NCBI GenBank assembly: GCA_026874595.1
Contig: JAPPUL010000079.1
Location: 677,001-741,000 of the forward strand
Length of the DNA stretch: 64,000 nucleotides
Source: Sipunculus nudus
Taxonomy: Eukaryota > Annelida > Sipuncula > Golfingiida > Sipunculidae
Direction: 5' to 3'
Below are positions 63,701 to 64,000 of the stretch, piece by piece (position 1 is the stretch's first letter; the number at the start of each line of letters is the position of its first letter). A model generated the notes under the pieces. It had not been told where the DNA came from, did no database searches, and saw only the letters and a list, made by a program, of their open reading frames with translations. A program made the translations under genes and the position numbers.

Positions 63701-64000
63701 TTAAGTTTTGGCGGATTATTGCATCCGCCAACGATATCATTATATCTTCCGCTGGGATACTCGCTTTTAATAAATTTACAACGTCTGTTTCTGCAAATAC
63801 ACCGCATTTTGCCGCTATACTATGTAACTTTGTATCATCAAAATGTATCTTGGAAAGCTCCTCGTTACTTATTCCCACCTTCGCAACTATCTTATCTATT
63901 GTCGCTCCCGTCCCGCCTGCACATTTGTCATTCATACTCGCAAACAATTGCCGCTTCTTTGTCTTTGGATCCTCCTTCCATATAACCACTTTTGCATCTT
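60789..64000 (-). CDS. Large acyl-CoA dehydratase activase (N-terminus beyond window)
   Basis: At least 1070 residues are visible and the frame runs past base 64000. In order: the rest of a first HgdC-like ATPase domain (NDKCAGGTGATIDKI and AAKCGVFAETDVVNL carry the cluster cysteines); a second complete ATPase domain (GYIGLDGGSTSTKAVLMN, VDVGGQDIKVLFM, NTQCSAGNGYFLQ, NYGCAVFMEQDKVN); a DUF2229-like segment (RIGIPRVLNSYSTAPFWTSYLEALG); and an HgdB-like tail (MACPVVSGSPEVV, IGRPYHNDPGLNHG, FKCGHDAPIYTVI). Such proteins couple ATP hydrolysis to reduction of a partner. The next gene downstream is the HgdB-like protein, its probable partner. Confidence 0.88.
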   Translation of the reverse strand, partial: DAKVVIWKEDPKTKKRQLFASMNDKCAGGTGATIDKIVAKVGISNEELSKIHFDDTKLHSIAAKCGVFAETDVVNLLKASIPAEDIMISLADAIIRQNLSVLMRGNLLRDKVVLLGGPNTFLKFLLEGWQQRIKEVWEERKWVPKTIDGGRLLADVMDELVIVPENSQYYAAYGCGVYGLGEKEEVGRNKGLTELREYIEKGRQDRLMQGGAAPGLVGNAAEYKTFIEEYEIPKFRGYNYRRGEVVEGYIGLDGGSTSTKAVLMNKDKEIISKVYQLSNGNPIEDTKQILKQLSKEVEGEGCKLEIKGFGATGYAADVLEKTMLCDVNLVETVAHMKSSVHYFGEVDVIVDVGGQDIKVLFMEHGRVKDFKLNTQCSAGNGYFLQSMAQQFGIDIRKYADYAFKAKIAPIFNYGCAVFMEQDKVNFQQQGWSKEELMAGLALVLPLNIWQYVVQEPNLQKYGTRFVLQGGTQYNLAAVKAQVDYIKEKVPNAQVMTHPHTGEAGAIGACIEAIEVVEKKGGKTSFVGLDEVIKITYETKTSEETKCTFCSNNCSRTFIDTKTPNGFNVRYISGFSCDKGMFENKEALKVYSANNIELKKKYPNLVDYESKLAFKSFDVKRLYSDESLEGIEADIEEGIKEKSLSTERVNNLEGRVRNEEEVKISRKKAYLARQKLRIGIPRVLNSYSTAPFWTSYLEALGIRSENIIYSDYTSEELWSHGSKWGSVDPCFPSKVTNAHIHNLLYKKSRANKPLDMIFFPIIINLQTQLVNTQNNMACPVVSGSPEVVKSSFTKEKDVFDEKGIKYVNPSYAMSEPYLFQSQLYESFKEILDITEEESDFAYKEGANALKKFNDLMKEKGRILLENLSNDGRVGILMIGRPYHNDPGLNHGILESLQLTGIPVLSMRSLPTGDDILKEVFKKDLEAGVINNPMDVTDVWKNCYSENSSMKIWAAKFAARHPNIVVVDLSNFKCGHDAPIYTVIENILEATKTPHFTFHDIDENKPSGSIKIRTKTVKYFLEQYEETLKRHNEREGDLKELLDRKYEELAREWEMMVREGAVAGDKERVCI

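Noticed and set aside
1-64000. tRNA, rRNA or phage genes
   Set aside because: No tRNA T-loop signature with cloverleaf pairing, no rRNA stretch and no phage structural gene was found. I scanned by eye only, so a covariance search would be needed to rule out small RNAs.

Overview
The window is a compact, AT-rich bacterial chromosome segment. A CMP-Kdo synthetase (lipopolysaccharide) and several exported proteins point to a diderm cell. A cobalamin-dependent MetH, an oxygen-independent HemN and two separate sets of BadF/HgdC-type dehydratase activators suggest an anaerobic or microaerobic lifestyle. I cannot fix the phylum from sequence alone. Spirochaetota- or Desulfobacterota-like lineages would fit, but this is inference.

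Layout. 0-8.3 kb: the end of RNase R, a SpoIIE-type phosphatase with a degenerate receiver, and the propionate (methylcitrate) genes prpC, prpE, prpB and prpD. 8.5-13.6 kb: an MFS protein with an N-terminal sensor half, an exported substrate-binding protein and a matrixin-like metalloprotease. 13.7-17.5 kb: metH behind a long purine-rich repeat. 17.6-20.7 kb: kdsB, an unusual cysteine-rich protein paired with a minimal HgdC-like ATPase, and an orphan protein. 20.9-25 kb: thiF-thiS-thiG-thiE and a YbdG-like MscS channel. 25.2-29.4 kb: polA, coaE and a SPOR protein. 29.5-33.5 kb: a restriction-modification operon made of a nuclease-methylase fusion, a HEPN-like protein and a specificity subunit. 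33.6-44.1 kb, all on the minus strand: cysS, an ABC exporter, larE, a frame-broken ispG, and a heme operon hemE-hemN-hemH-hemY. 44.2-55 kb: a HEAT protein, lysC, carD-nth, rpmA/rplU, a DUF445 protein, a LysM/M23 peptidase and a large orphan protein. 55.3-58.4 kb: sucC, sucD, proC and a frame-broken GerMN gene. 59-64 kb: an HgdB-like protein and a very large acyl-CoA dehydratase activase that runs off the window.

The metabolic genes connect. The prp genes convert propionate through 2-methylcitrate to succinate and pyruvate, and SucCD links succinate with succinyl-CoA. Heme, thiamine and isoprenoid genes supply cofactors.

The most striking feature is not a gene. Three intergenic regions (1.9-2.5, 46.1-47.7 and 51.5-51.85 kb) hold tandem arrays whose unit contains the 3' end of the flanking gene or genes plus the spacer. 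In the 51.5 kb array the two unit types differ, within the peptidase tail, only at four synonymous codon positions. The copied tails therefore seem to have diverged while still coding, which suggests exchange of gene ends rather than simple slippage. Many shorter tandem repeats lie just before start codons or inside genes, so this genome appears unusually prone to tandem duplication. Two genes (ispG and the GerMN gene) are each broken by one extra base in a homopolymer. This may be sequencing error or phase variation.
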